The notes below the pieces were generated by a model. It was not told where the DNA came from. It searched no databases and was given only the letters and a program-made list of their open reading frames with translations. Below, in pieces: positions 1 to 10,223 of a DNA stretch of 42,671 bases. The DNA comes from Chrysophaeum taylorii (lineage: Eukaryota; Sar; Pelagophyceae; Pelagomonadales; Pelagomonadaceae), in NCBI GenBank assembly GCA_029834535.1, contig JAQMWT010000118.1:1-42671 (forward strand), given 5' to 3'. Position 1 is the stretch's first letter. Each line of letters opens with the position of its first letter. Made by a program: the position numbers and the translations under genes.

Positions 1-236
1 ACTAATTGCGTTGCGCATACATTACCAAAAGAACAGAAGTACTGGCCTCGAGTGACTAACAAGAACTAGCGTTTGAAAAAAAAAAAAAAATATGATCGGT
101 TTACAAAAACGCAGATTTTTGTGGGCCGTTTCGGAGCCTTACCGCGGCTTCGCGCGCCACAAACAACAGAACACCGTAGAGTGCGTATACTGTTTGCACA
201 CACAGACACACACGTTTTCCCACTTATTATGTGTGA
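1..236 (+). repeat. Partial array unit, 3' tail only
   Basis: This is the AT-rich end of a unit. It holds the GCATACATTACCAAAAGAACAG segment and the ACAAAA/TTTTGT hairpin seen at the end of every later unit. It carries many single-base indels relative to those units, including a 14-15 base A run near 76-90. The preceding part of the unit lies outside the window. Confidence 0.75.
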
Positions 237-3070
237 CTAGTAAGGCCAAGTCGGGTTTTTTCGGCCTTTTTCTCGGGGCAGACCCCCTCAGAACCCCCCG
301 GAATTGGGGGGCTCTGCCCCCCAAACCCCACCGCCGGGACCACCCCCGACCGGTCCCCACCGCCTCGACGGCCGTCGCGTCTCGGGACCGACGAAAAAAA
401 ACAGCCGTCGCAACGCCGTGTAAAAAAAAAACTTCTATCTTTTCGGTTCCTTGAAGATTTCCGCGTAATGTTTCGTCTTGGTAGGGTGTTACCCTTTCCT
501 TCCTTTCCGTTGCCGAAAGCGTTCCGTGGTTAGACGTTATGCTCTTTATTTTCGTCTTTGCGTTTTTTCGGATGGCTAGAGATTCGGATGCCGCTTTTGT
601 TTAATGGAGTATATCATGTAATTAGACAATATGCGCCGGGGTGGCGGCGGCGTATGATAAGAGAATGTGCGTCGCGCTAATCCATAGATAGCGACGCGCC
701 GTCGCGGTCGACTGGCCAGTCAGAAAGTTCTCGCGGCCGAGGACGGCCGCAGCGGGAAGAGCGGGCGTGGCCGCGAGAAAGCGGGCTTAGCCGTATACGC
801 GAGCGGGGGAGTGTCGTCTCCGTGGCGATGCGCCGATTGCCACGGGCGGTCGTTGTGGACGCGCGCGGGCGCGCGGCCGGTCTCGGCGCGGGCGCGCGCG
901 GCGCGCATCATCGTCGCCGCGTTGTTTCCTTGTCGTGGATCCGTAGCGCCGCATAGGACGCGGCGCGTTGCGATGCCAGAGCGCGGCCATCCCAGGACGT
1001 TTCGCGACAACGTCGCAAAAGGCGAATCGATTTCGCAGGACGCGTCGAGGTCTCGACGCTTGGTCAAGCGCGCGACTTAGGCCATCCGTTGTCGCCGGCG
1101 GGTGAGACGTCCGCGGCCGCGGTCGCGACGGAGGGGGGGGGGGGGCGGCTTGCGCGCTCGCATCGGCGACGAAAAGCCGGCACGCACGTGATCGTAAGCG
1201 CTGGCAGACGCGTCTAGCGCCGGCGCGCCGCGCGCCGCGGGGTTTTATTCGGGTTGTTCGACTGGACACCGCGGGAAGTCCGAGTCCCTCTGGCGAGTCC
1301 GAGTCCGCTGGCGAGTCCGAGTCCTAGTCCGCGACGGCGGTGGCCGCTCGCAGCGGCGACGACGACTCCGGCACGGTCATCGGCATCGAACGCTGGCGCA
1401 CGAGCTCGAGCTCGATGCGCCGTCGCGTTTATTTCGGGTGGTCGACTGACGTCAACCCGCTGCGAGTCCGAGGCCGCGGTCGGCGACGCGCCTCGCGGTG
1501 CGACGGCAGCGACGAAGACCCGACCTCGCATCGTATCGAAGCGCTGCCCGGCGGCGCGGAGCGCCGCCCGTCGAGCGAGCCGCGGAGTTTTTTTTCGGGT
1601 TTGTCGACTGTACGTCAACCCGCGGGCGAGTCCGATACCGCGGTCGCGACGTCGATGCCGCTCGCAGCGGCGACGAAGTCGGCGGCACCATCGTAGCGAG
1701 TTAAACGTGGTCGATCCACCGAGTCTGTCGATCTCGTTCGGTCGCGGCGCGTTCTCGAGGACGGCCCGTCGGAAGATCGAGTCGTGTCGTGGAAGCGGGT
1801 TTGACCAAAGACGCGAGCTCGCAAGCCGTTGTCGATTTCGGTGGCCGTCGCAGCGGCGACGAAGACGCCGAACATCGCGCGCGTACCGAAGAGTTCGCGC
1901 GGAATAAAGCGAAATCGCGTCGCATTTTTGCCGCGCGCCAGAACCCCTAATAGACCCCGAACGTAAAACGCCGGCATGCGATGCCGGCGGTCGGGCTCGC
2001 GTAGCGTCCCTGGCTCGAGCGCGTCGTCCAGTTTGCCGGGCGAAGGCTCCTCGCCGTCGCACGCGACAACCTTCTTCAAAAAAATTTTTTTACGACTACA
2101 AACCTTACCTGTGGATCGCTGACTGCGGGCGATGGAGGACGGTGCCTCACGAAGCCTGGAGCCTTGCGAGGGGCCCACCCGCCCTCCCGGCGTAGGTTGC
2201 ACCTATGCGCCTCCCGGGCGTGCCGGTTGGCAGCCGGAAAACGTTCGCTGTGGGAGTGGGACCGTGCATGGCGGGGGGCGAAGACGAAGGTTGTGGGGTT
2301 TTTTTCTTCCTCGAAATACTCGCGATCTACGACTACCTCGTGCCAAGCATACAGCCAGCATAGAATCGACCATCCGACGTGGTTTTTCTTTTCGAGGAAT
2401 ACTACTGGTTTCTTCGTCAATGGCTTTGACAGGGTTTTCTCCTTTCGACAAACTAACAGGATGATCCGAAGCTCGAGAGTACGTACAGCAACTACCCATA
2501 TCGCGCTCAAACTTTCGTCTCTCCGATACCACTCAAAGCTCGTCGTAGAGGCAAGAACAAAAAACATTTTATAACATTAATGCTTTGGCCTGGCATCGCA
2601 TTACCAAAAGAACGTGTAGGGTCCAGGTGAAGCGTTTTTTGAATAATCGGCTTTTACAAAAGCGCAGATTTTGTGTGCCGTTTCGAGCTACATAGGGCTT
2701 TCTGTGAACAAGAAATAGAGTGGCCGTTTAGAGTCCTGTCACCACAGACACCCTTTTCCCAGGTAATTATGTGATATCGAAACTACTACGCAAATCACCC
2801 AGATTCTCCTCAAACTTCCTGTACGTTCTCTTCGATACCCAAGGTCGCCCGCAATGGCAAGACAAAACATTTTATAACATAGGCTTTTGGCGCATACATT
2901 TAGCCAAGAACAGAAGTTAGGCCTCGATGAAGCCGTTTGAAATGAATCGGCTTTACAAAACGCAGATTTTGTGTGGCCGTTTCGAGCATACATAGGGCTT
3001 CGAACAGAAGTAGAGTGCCGTCCGTAATGTTGTCGGGACACACAACACCGTTTCCCAGAATTATTGTGGA
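237..3070 (+). repeat. Array unit 1 (type B, divergent)
   Basis: The hairpin cluster is at about 273-360, the GC-rich core at about 630-1960, and the 9-bp-arm palindrome CGCCGGCAT/ATGCCGGCG at 1969-1989. The SINE-like segment is at about 2135-2270. The unit matches units 3-8 throughout but differs by scattered one- and two-base insertions and deletions, many in homopolymers. Either it is an older, eroded unit or this end of the sequence is less accurately determined. A run of ten G lies at about 1133-1142. Confidence 0.8.
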
Positions 3071-5021
3071 CTAGTAAAGCCAAGTCGGGTTTCTTTCGGC
3101 CTTTTTCTAGGGGGGCAAGCCCCCGAACCCCCGAGAATTGGGAGGCTCTGCCCCCCAAACCCCCCGCCGGGGGACACCCCCGACCCCCCACGGTCCCCCC
3201 AAGGCCCCCACGTCCTCTGCTGCGCCACGGAACGCGGGTGCCGACCAAAAAAAACGCCGTCGCACGCCGTGAACGTTTTTTTTCGTCATTTTTCGGTTCT
3301 GAAACATGTGAGGATCCGTATTAGGTTTATGTTAGCCAGCGTCTGAGTCTGCGGTAAGGCTTTATTCGTGTGTTATTTTCGGCTTTGCGTGCCTTCCGCG
3401 ACCGCGGTGCGTGGCCGCCGAGACCACACGCCCCGTTTATGTCGCTTTCTTACGTGGGCATCCGTGGGAGGAACAACAGGCTCGGGTGGAGGAGGCGGAT
3501 CCCCTTGGGATATTTAGGCCTTGGAATAAAGGTGTAGTAGTCCTTTTATTTGGACTATCCATGGTGGCGAGTGGGGAGGGAGACAGTGATGGCCGTTGGA
3601 GAATGGAGCGCGCACCGTGGAGTTGACATGGCGTCTAAGTTCGAAGGAGCACGACGGGGAATTTGTCCGTGTGGCCGACGGTGGCCGATGGTGTAAGACG
3701 TAGTAATAGCGGAGTCCCGTGCGCGGGTCGACGGTCGAGCGGGTTTTCGGGTCGAGGACGACCCGCAGCGAAGATCGAAGCGTTACGGGTGATGCGGGCT
3801 CCCGTTCGCCTCGGCGATGGGCCAGACCGCGGCCCGGTCTTCGTCGTGACGCGGCGGGGCGCGCGTCGAGGTCGACGGCGTCGTCGACGCAGGCGCGCGA
3901 ACTTTACTGCGAGCCGTTGTCCGCGTCGGGTCAGAGTCCGGAGGCCGCGGCTGGTCGCGACGGCGGTGTCCGCTGGCAGCGGCGACGAAGACGCCGGCAC
4001 GCATCGTATCGAAGTGCCGGGCCCGGCGGCGCGGCGCGCCGCCCGTCGAGCGCGCCGCCGAGTTTTTTTTCGGGTTGGTCGACTGGACGTCAACCCGCGG
4101 GCGAGTCCGAGTCCGCGGTCGCGACGGCGGTGGCCTCTCGCAGCGGCGACGAAGCCGCCGGCACGCATCGTAACGAAGGTGAAACGATGGTCGATCCACC
4201 GAGTCGACGGTCGAGTCTCGTTCGGTCGCGCGCGTTCTCGAGGACGGCCCGTCGGAAGATCGAGTCGTAGCCGTGGAAGCGGGCTTCGACCGCAGACGCG
4301 AGCGCGGCAAGCGGGCTTTGACCGCAGACGCGAGCGCGGCAAGCCGTTGTCGATTTCGGTGGCCTCTCGCAGCGGCGACGAAGACGCCGGGCAGCATCGC
4401 GCGTACCGAAGAGTTCGCGCGCAAAAAAGGCGAAATCGCGTCGCATTTTTGCGCGCGCCAGAAGCCCGAAAGAACCCCGAAAGAAAAGATGGAGCCCCCC
4501 GGCATGCCATGCCATGCCGGCGTCGAGGCTCGCGTCCCTGGCTCGAGCGCGTCGTCCCGTTTGCCGGGCGAAGGCTCCATCGCCGTCGCACGCGTCAACC
4601 TTACTTCAAAAAAGATCGGCCGAGGGTTTGTGTAGCAAATAGCCAAAAAAAAAGGAAAAAGGGTAAGGGTTTTTTTCTTCGAATTACTTTCGATTTTTTA
4701 CGACCAACAGGATCCGAACTCGAGACGTACGTAGCGCACCCTCCCCAGATTCTCGCTCAAAGTTCGTCGGTCTCTCCCAGAACACACAACACTCTCACGT
4801 GCCAAGAAGAAAACATTTTATAAAGAGCTTTGCTTTTGGCGCATACATTACCAAAAGAACAGAAAGTAGGTCGCGGGTGAAGCGTTTTGAAATAAATCGG
4901 CTTCACAAAACGCAGATTTTGTCGGCCCGTTTCGAGCATACATAGGGAAAAGAACAGAAAGTAGAGTTCCGTTAGAGTTCTGTCACGGACTGACACACGT
5001 TTCCCAATTAATTATTGTGGA
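3071..5021 (+). repeat. Array unit 2 (type A, without SINE-like segment)
   Basis: The hairpin cluster is at about 3109-3210 and the core at about 3640-4500. A 48-bp stretch of the core ending in the AGCGCGGCAAGC motif is tandemly doubled near 4280-4340. This unit lacks the roughly 125-bp SINE-like segment of most units. At the corresponding point (4605-4700) it reads continuously through AAAAAAGATCGGCCGAGGG, an A run and GGTAAGGG. Its close match is unit 6. Confidence 0.85.
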
Positions 5022-7379
5022 CTAGTAAAGCCAAGTCGGGTTTTTTCGGCCTTTTTCTCGGGGGCAAGCCCCCGAACCCCCCGGGAATTGGGGGGCTCTG
5101 CCCCCAAACCCCCCGCCGGGGGACACCCCCGGACCCCCCACCGCCTCGACGGCCGCCGCGTCTCGGGAGCCGACCAAAAACGCCGTCGCACGCCCTGGAA
5201 ATTCTGTCTTTTCGGTTCTTGAAGATTTCTTGGTAAGTTTTTCGTTCTTGGGTTAGGGTGTGTACCGTTTTCCTTCCTTTCCGTTGCGCGAAGCGTTCTG
5301 GGGTTAGCGTTATGCCTGTTTATTTTCGGCTTTGCGTTTTTTGCGGATGGACTATGAGATGGACTATGAGATGGCGGATGGCCGCTTTGTTTAATGGAGT
5401 ATTTCATTATAGACAATAGGCGCCGGGGTGGCGGCGGGCGTAGTGAGAAGGAGGGCGTCGCGCATAATCCATAGATAGCGGACGCGCCGTCGCGGTCGAC
5501 GGTCCAGAGGTTCTCGCGGCGAGGACGGCCGCAGCGGGAAGAGCGAGGCGTGGCCGCGGAAGCGGGCTTCGCCGTAGACGCGAGCGGGGAGGTCTTCGTC
5601 TCCGTGGGCGATGGCCGATGGCCACGGGCGGTCGTGCGCGCCCGCGCGCCGACGACCGGAGGCCGCGGTCGCGAAGGCGGTGGCCGCTCGCAGCGGCGAT
5701 GAAGACGCCGGCACGCATCGTATCGAAGCGGCGACGAACGCCGGCACGCATCGTATCGAAGCGCTGGCAGACGCGTCGAGCGCCGGCGCGCGCGCCGCGG
5801 AGTTTGCATTCGGGTTGGTCGACTGGACAGTCCGCGGGCGAGTCCGAGTCCGCGGGCGAGTCCGAGTCCGCGGGCGAGTCCGAGTCCGCGGGCGAGTCCG
5901 AGTTCGAGTCCGCGACGGCGGTGGCCGCTCGCAGCGGCGACGAAGACGCCGGCACGCATCGTATCGAAGCGCTGGCGCACGCGTCGAGCTCGACGCGCCG
6001 TCGAGTTTTTATTTCGGATTGGTCGACTGGACGTCAACCCGCGGTCGCGACGGCGGCGACGAAGACGCCGAAACGCATCGTATCGAAGCGCTGCCCGGCG
6101 GCGCGGTGCGCTGCCCGGCGGCGCGGTGCGCTGCCCGGCGGCGCGGTGCGCTGCCCGGCGGCGCGGTGCGCCGCCCGTCGAGCGAGCCGCGGAGTTTTTT
6201 TTCGGGTTGGTCGACTGGACGTCAACCCGCGGGCGAGTCCGAGTCCGCGGTCGCGACGGCGGTGGCCGCTCGCGGCGACGAAGCCGCCGGCACGCATCGT
6301 ATCGAAGGTTAAACGGTGGTCGATCCACCGAGTCGACGGTCGAGTCTCGTTCGGTCGCGCGCGTTCTCGAGGACGGCCCGTCGGAAGATCGAGTCGTAGC
6401 CGTGGAAGCGGGCTTTGACCGCAGACGCGAGCGCGGCAAGCCGTTGTCGATTTCGGTGGCCGGTCGCAGCGGCGACGAAGACGCCGGGCAGCATCGCGCG
6501 CGTACCGAAGAGTTCGCGCGGAATAAAGGCGAAATCGCGTCGCATTTTTGCGCGCGCCAGAACCCCGAAAGAACCCCGAACGTAAAACGCCGGCATGCGA
6601 TGCCGGCGTCGAGGCTCGCGTAGCGTCCCTGGCTCGAGCGCGTCGTCCCGTTTGCCGGGCGAAGGCTCCATCGCCGTCGCACGCGACAACCTTACTTCAA
6701 AAAAATTTTTTTACGACTACAACCTTACCCTGATCGCTGACTGCGGGCGATGGAGGACGGTGCCTCACGAATCCTGAGCCTTGCGAGGGCCATCCGCCCT
6801 CCCGGCGTAGGTTGGCACCTATTCGCCTCCCGGGCGTGCCGGTTGGCAGCCGGAACGTTCGCTGTGGGACGGTGCATGGCCGGGGTGGCGAAGACGGAAG
6901 GTTAGGGTTTTCTTCCTCGAAATACTCGCGATCTACGACTACGCCAGCATACAGCCAGCATAGAAATCGACCATCCGACAGGGTTTTCTTTTCAACGAAT
7001 ATACGGTTTTTCTTCTTCGAAATACTCTCTCGCCTAAGGGTTTTCTCTCTCCTTCGAAATACTACCAGGATCCGAACTCGAGACGTACGTACAGCAATCA
7101 CCCAGATTCTCGCTCAAACTTCTACGGTGTCTTCGATACTCCAAGGGTCGCCGCAGATAGCAAGAACAAAACATTTTATAAACATTAATGCTTTTGGCGC
7201 ATACATTTAGCAAAGAACAGAAAGTAGGCCTCGAGTGAAGCGTTTTGAAATGAATCGGCTTTACAAAACGCAGATTTTGTCGGCCCGTTTCGAGCATACA
7301 TAGGGATTTGAACAGAAAGTAGAGTTCCGTTAATGTGTCGGGACTGACTGACACACGTTTCCCAATTAATTATTGTGGA
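5022..7379 (+). repeat. Array unit 3 (type B)
   Basis: The hairpin cluster is at 5058-5150. A doubled 14-mer ATGGACTATGAGAT starts near 5346. The core spans about 5400-6590 and holds an 18-bp minisatellite (GCGGGCGAGTCCGAGTCC, about four copies, 5833-5905) and a 20-bp minisatellite (four copies, 6091-6170). The palindrome is at 6587-6609 and the SINE-like segment at about 6754-6880. The stretch 6587-7300 is almost identical to 9433-10150 in unit 4, implying recent duplication or gene conversion. Confidence 0.9.
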
Positions 7380-7417
7380 CTAGTAAGGCCAAGTCGGGTT
7401 TTTTTCGGCCTTTTTCT

Positions 7418-7530
7418 CGGGGGGCAAGCCCCCCGAACCCCCCGGGAATTGGGGGGCTCTGCCCCCCAAACCCCCCGCCGGGGGACACCCCCGGACCCCC
7501 CACGGCCCCCCCAAGGCCCCCCGGGCCTCT
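7418..7530. repeat. G/C hairpin cluster (example from unit 4)
   Basis: This stretch is a chain of near-perfect short inverted repeats: GGGGGGCAAGCCCCCC, TTGGGGGGCTCTGCCCCCCAA, and CCGGGGGACACCCCCGG, with runs of five to seven G or C. It can fold as three or more very stable stem-loops on either strand. The G runs could also form quadruplexes. Equivalent clusters lie near the start of every unit: 273-360, 3109-3210, 5058-5150, 10262-10345, 12590-12692, 14463-14550 and 17023-17108. Similar G/C hairpin strings occur in GC-rich algal and protist genomes. No function can be assigned from sequence. Confidence 0.85.
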
Positions 7531-9359
7531 GCTGGCGCGCACGGACGCGGGTGCCGACCAAAAACGCCGTCGCACGCCGTGGCAACGGTTTTTTTTCGTC
7601 ATTTTCGGTTCTTGAACATGTTGAGATCCGTTATGAGGGTTTATGGTAGAGCGTGTGGCTTCTGCGGTAAGGCTTATGCGTGTGTTATTTTCGGCTTTGC
7701 GTGCCGCGACGCGGTGGACGTGGCCGCCGACCACACGCCCGTTTTATTCTCTTTCTTTGCCGTGGGATCCTGTGGGAGGAGACAACAGGCTCGGGGTGGA
7801 GGAGGCGGACTCCCCATTGGGGAGTTTTAGGCCTTGGGAATAAAGGGTGTAGTAGTCTTTTATTAATATCCATGGTGCGAGTTGGAGGAGGTAGACAGGG
7901 ATGAGGCGGTGGAGAATGGAGCGCGCACCGTTGGAGTTGACAGGGCGTGGGTTTCGAAGGAGCACGACGGAGATTGTATCCGTGTGGCCGACGGTGGCCG
8001 ATGGTCTAGACGTAGATAGCGGACGTCCCGTCGCGGTCGACGGTCGAGCGGGGTTCGGGTCGAGGACGACCCGCGCGAAGAGCGAGGCGTGGCGGTGGAT
8101 GCGGGCTCCGTTCCCTCGGCGATGGCCAGACCGCGGCCACGGGCGGTCGTCGTGGACGCGCGCGGGCGGGTCGTCGGCGCGTAGGCGCACCGGTCGCAGC
8201 GACGACGGGGAGTCTGTCGTAGAAGGCAAAGCGGAGGCGGCGAGTCCCAGGACGTCGCGCGACCACCGTCGACCAAGCCGAAATCGCGGTAGCAGACGCG
8301 TCGAGCTCGAAGACTCGTCGCGCCGGCGACGTCGTCGCGGCCTTCGTCGACGCCGGCCGCGACTTTACGGCGAGCCGTTGTCGCCCGCGGGTGAGAGTCC
8401 GAGGCCGCGGTCGGGACGGCGGTGGCCGCTCGCAGCGGCGACGAAGACGCCGGCACGCATCGTATCGAAGCGCTGGCGGACGCGTCGAGCTCGACGCGCC
8501 GCGGAGTTTTTATTTCGGGTTGGTCGACTGGACGTCAACCCGCGGGCGAGTCCGAGTCCGCGGTCGCGACGGCGGTGGGCGCTCGCGGCGACGAAGCCGC
8601 CGGCACGCATCGTAACGAAGGTCAAACGGTGGTCGATCCACCGAGTCGACCGTCGCGTCTCGTTCGGTCTCGCGCGTTCTCGAGGACGTCCCGTCGGAAG
8701 AGCGAGTCGTGGCCGTGGAAGCGGGCTTTGACCGCAGACGCGCGCGCGGCAAGCCGTTGTCGATTTCGGTGGCCGGTCGCAGCGGCGACGAAGACGCCGG
8801 GCAGCATCGCGCGCATCGCGCGTACCGAAGAGTTCGCGCGAAAAAAGGCGAAATCGCGTCACTCGTCGCGGTCGTCGCCGCGTTTTTCGTGGTCTTCGAT
8901 CCGTAGCGGGGGAGGGTCCGAGGCCGCGGTCGCGACGGCGGTGGCCGCTGGCAGCGGCGACGAAGACGCCGGCACGCATCGTATCGAAGCGCCGGGCCCG
9001 GCGGCGCGGAGCGCCGCCCGTCGAGCGAGCCGCCGAGTTTTTTTTCGGGTTTGTCGACTGGACGTCAACCCGCGGGCGAGTCCGATACCGCGGTCGCGAC
9101 GTCGATGGCCGCTCGCAGCGGCGACGAAGCCGGCGGCACGCATCGTATCGAAGGTGAAACGATGTTCGATCCACCGAGTCGACGGTCGAGTCTCGTTCGC
9201 TCTCGCGCGTTCTCGAGGACGGCCCGTCGGAAGATCGAGTCGTAGCCGTGGAAGCGGGCTTTGACCGCAGACGCGAGCGCGGCAAGCCCTTCTCGATTTC
9301 GGTGGCCGCTCGCAGCGGCGACGAAGACGCCGGCACGCATCGCGCGCGTACCGAAGAGT

Positions 9360-9402
9360 TCGCGCGCAAAAAAGGCGAAATCGCGTCGCATTTTTGCGCG
9401 CG
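9360..9402. repeat. Inverted repeat GCGCGCAAAAA / TTTTTGCGCGC (example from unit 4)
   Basis: Two perfect 11-bp arms are separated by about 18 bp at the 3' end of the core. The same structure is present in the other units that keep the GCGCGCAAAAAA form, for example units 2 (about 4417), 6 (about 13824) and 8 (about 18641). In units 1, 3 and 7 the left arm reads GCGCGGAATAAA and the pairing is lost. It is followed 30-50 bp later by the ACGCCGGCAT/ATGCCGGCGT palindrome. Confidence 0.7.
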
Positions 9403-9432
9403 CCAGAACCCCGAAAGAACCCCGAACGTAAA

Positions 9433-9455
9433 ACGCCGGCATGCGATGCCGGCGT
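9433..9455. repeat. Perfect palindrome with 10-bp arms and GCG loop (example from unit 4)
   Basis: The arms ACGCCGGCAT and ATGCCGGCGT are separated by GCG. The palindrome recurs at about 1969, 6587, 11766, 16160 and 18713. Units 2 and 6 carry a variant built on CCGGCATGCCATGCCGG. Conservation of the hairpin across units is expected from unit homogenisation alone, so it is not by itself evidence of function. Confidence 0.8.
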
Positions 9456-9599
9456 CGAGGCTCGCGTAGCGTCCCTGGCTCGAGCGCGTCGTCCCGTTTG
9501 CCGGGCGAAGGCTCCATCGCCGTCGCACGCGACAACCTTACTTCAAAAAAATTTTTTTACGACTACAACCTTACCCTGATCGCTGACTGCGGGCGATGG

Positions 9600-9725
9600 A
9601 GGACGGTGCCTCACGAATCCTGAGCCTTGCGAGGGCCATCCGCCCTCCCGGCGTAGGTTGGCACCTATTCGCCTCCCGGGCGTGCCGGTTGGCAGCCGGA
9701 ACGTTCGCTGTGGGACGGTGCATGG
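9600..9725 (+). repeat. SINE-like head segment in array unit (example from unit 4)
   Basis: The segment starts at GGACGGTGCCTCACG and runs through GCCTCCCGGGCGTGCCGG and CAGCCGGAACG. It aligns over about 125 bp with the minus-strand head of the SINE-like insertion at 32722-33085, which carries GGACGGCGCCTAGC, GCCTCCCGGGCTGGCCGG and CACCCGGAAAG. Other copies are at about 2135, 6754, 11931, 16361 and 18878. Units 2 and 6 lack it. The tails after the shared head are unrelated, as in SINE families that share a head but differ in body. Confidence 0.6.
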
Positions 9726-9904
9726 CCGGGGTGGCGAAGACGGAAGGTTAGGGTTTTCTTCCTCGAAATACTCGCGATCTACGACTACGCCAGCATACAG
9801 CCAGCATAGAAATCGACCATCCGACAGGGTTTTCTTTTCAACGAATATACGGTTTTTCTTCTTCGAAATACTCTCGCCTAAGGGTTTTCTCTCTCCTTCG
9901 AAAT

Positions 9905-9925
9905 ACTACCAGGATCCGAACTCGA
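9905..9925 (-). other. tRNA B-box-like sequence, minus strand (example from unit 4)
   Basis: On the minus strand this reads CGTCTCGAGTTCGGATCCTG, close to the RNA polymerase III B-box consensus (GTTCRANNCC). A weak A-box-like GAGCGAGAATCTGG lies about 40 bp upstream on the same strand. Copies are at about 4708, 7068, 12238, 14109, 16671 and 19186. No cloverleaf folds convincingly. At best this is a relic of a tRNA-derived element, not a tRNA gene. Confidence 0.3.
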
Positions 9926-10223
9926 GACGTACGTACAGCAATCACCCAGATTCTCGCTCAAACTTCTACGGTCTCTTCGATACTCCAAGGGTCGCCGCAG
10001 ATAGCAAGAAGAAAACATTTTATAAACATTAATGCTTTTGGCGCATACATTTAGCAAAGAACAGAAAGTAGGCCTCGAGTGAAGCGTTTTGAAATGAATC
10101 GGCTTTACAAAACGCAGATTTTGTGTGCCCGTTTCGAGCATACATTCTCAAAAGAACAGAAAGTAGAGTTCCGTTAATTGGTCCTCACACACTGACACAC
10201 GTTTCCCAATTAATTATTGTGGA

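Larger units (their letters stand above)
7380..10223 (+). repeat. Array unit 4 (type A, longest unit)
   Basis: The hairpin cluster is at 7418-7530 and the type A spacer at about 7550-7980. The core spans about 7980-9430 with two complete rounds of the final core segment (8615-8855 and 9150-9370). The palindrome is at 9433-9455 and the SINE-like segment at about 9600-9725. The spacer is nearly identical to that of unit 6, and the tail to that of unit 3. Confidence 0.9.

Noticed and set aside
5012..6682. 556-codon arginine-rich minus-strand ORF in array unit 3, and similar long ORFs in units 4-8 on both strands
   Set aside because: Stop codons are rare in such GC-rich DNA, and several frames on both strands are open over the same stretch. 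The core contains a 20-bp tandem repeat (not a multiple of three), the frame runs through the G/C hairpins, and it is not kept between units.
7579..7830. Plus-strand ORFs of 60-160 codons in the type A spacer
   Set aside because: Overlapping frames are open at once, there is no family resemblance, and they are not maintained in unit 2.
9433..9455. Helitron 3' hairpin
   Set aside because: A palindrome is present, but there is no CTRR terminus just after it and no rolling-circle replicase or helicase coding sequence.
9878..10141. Conserved small minus-strand ORF in unit tails (about 70-106 codons, repeated in most units)
   Set aside because: Its conservation follows from the near-identity of the units. 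Length and start vary between units, and no domain is present.
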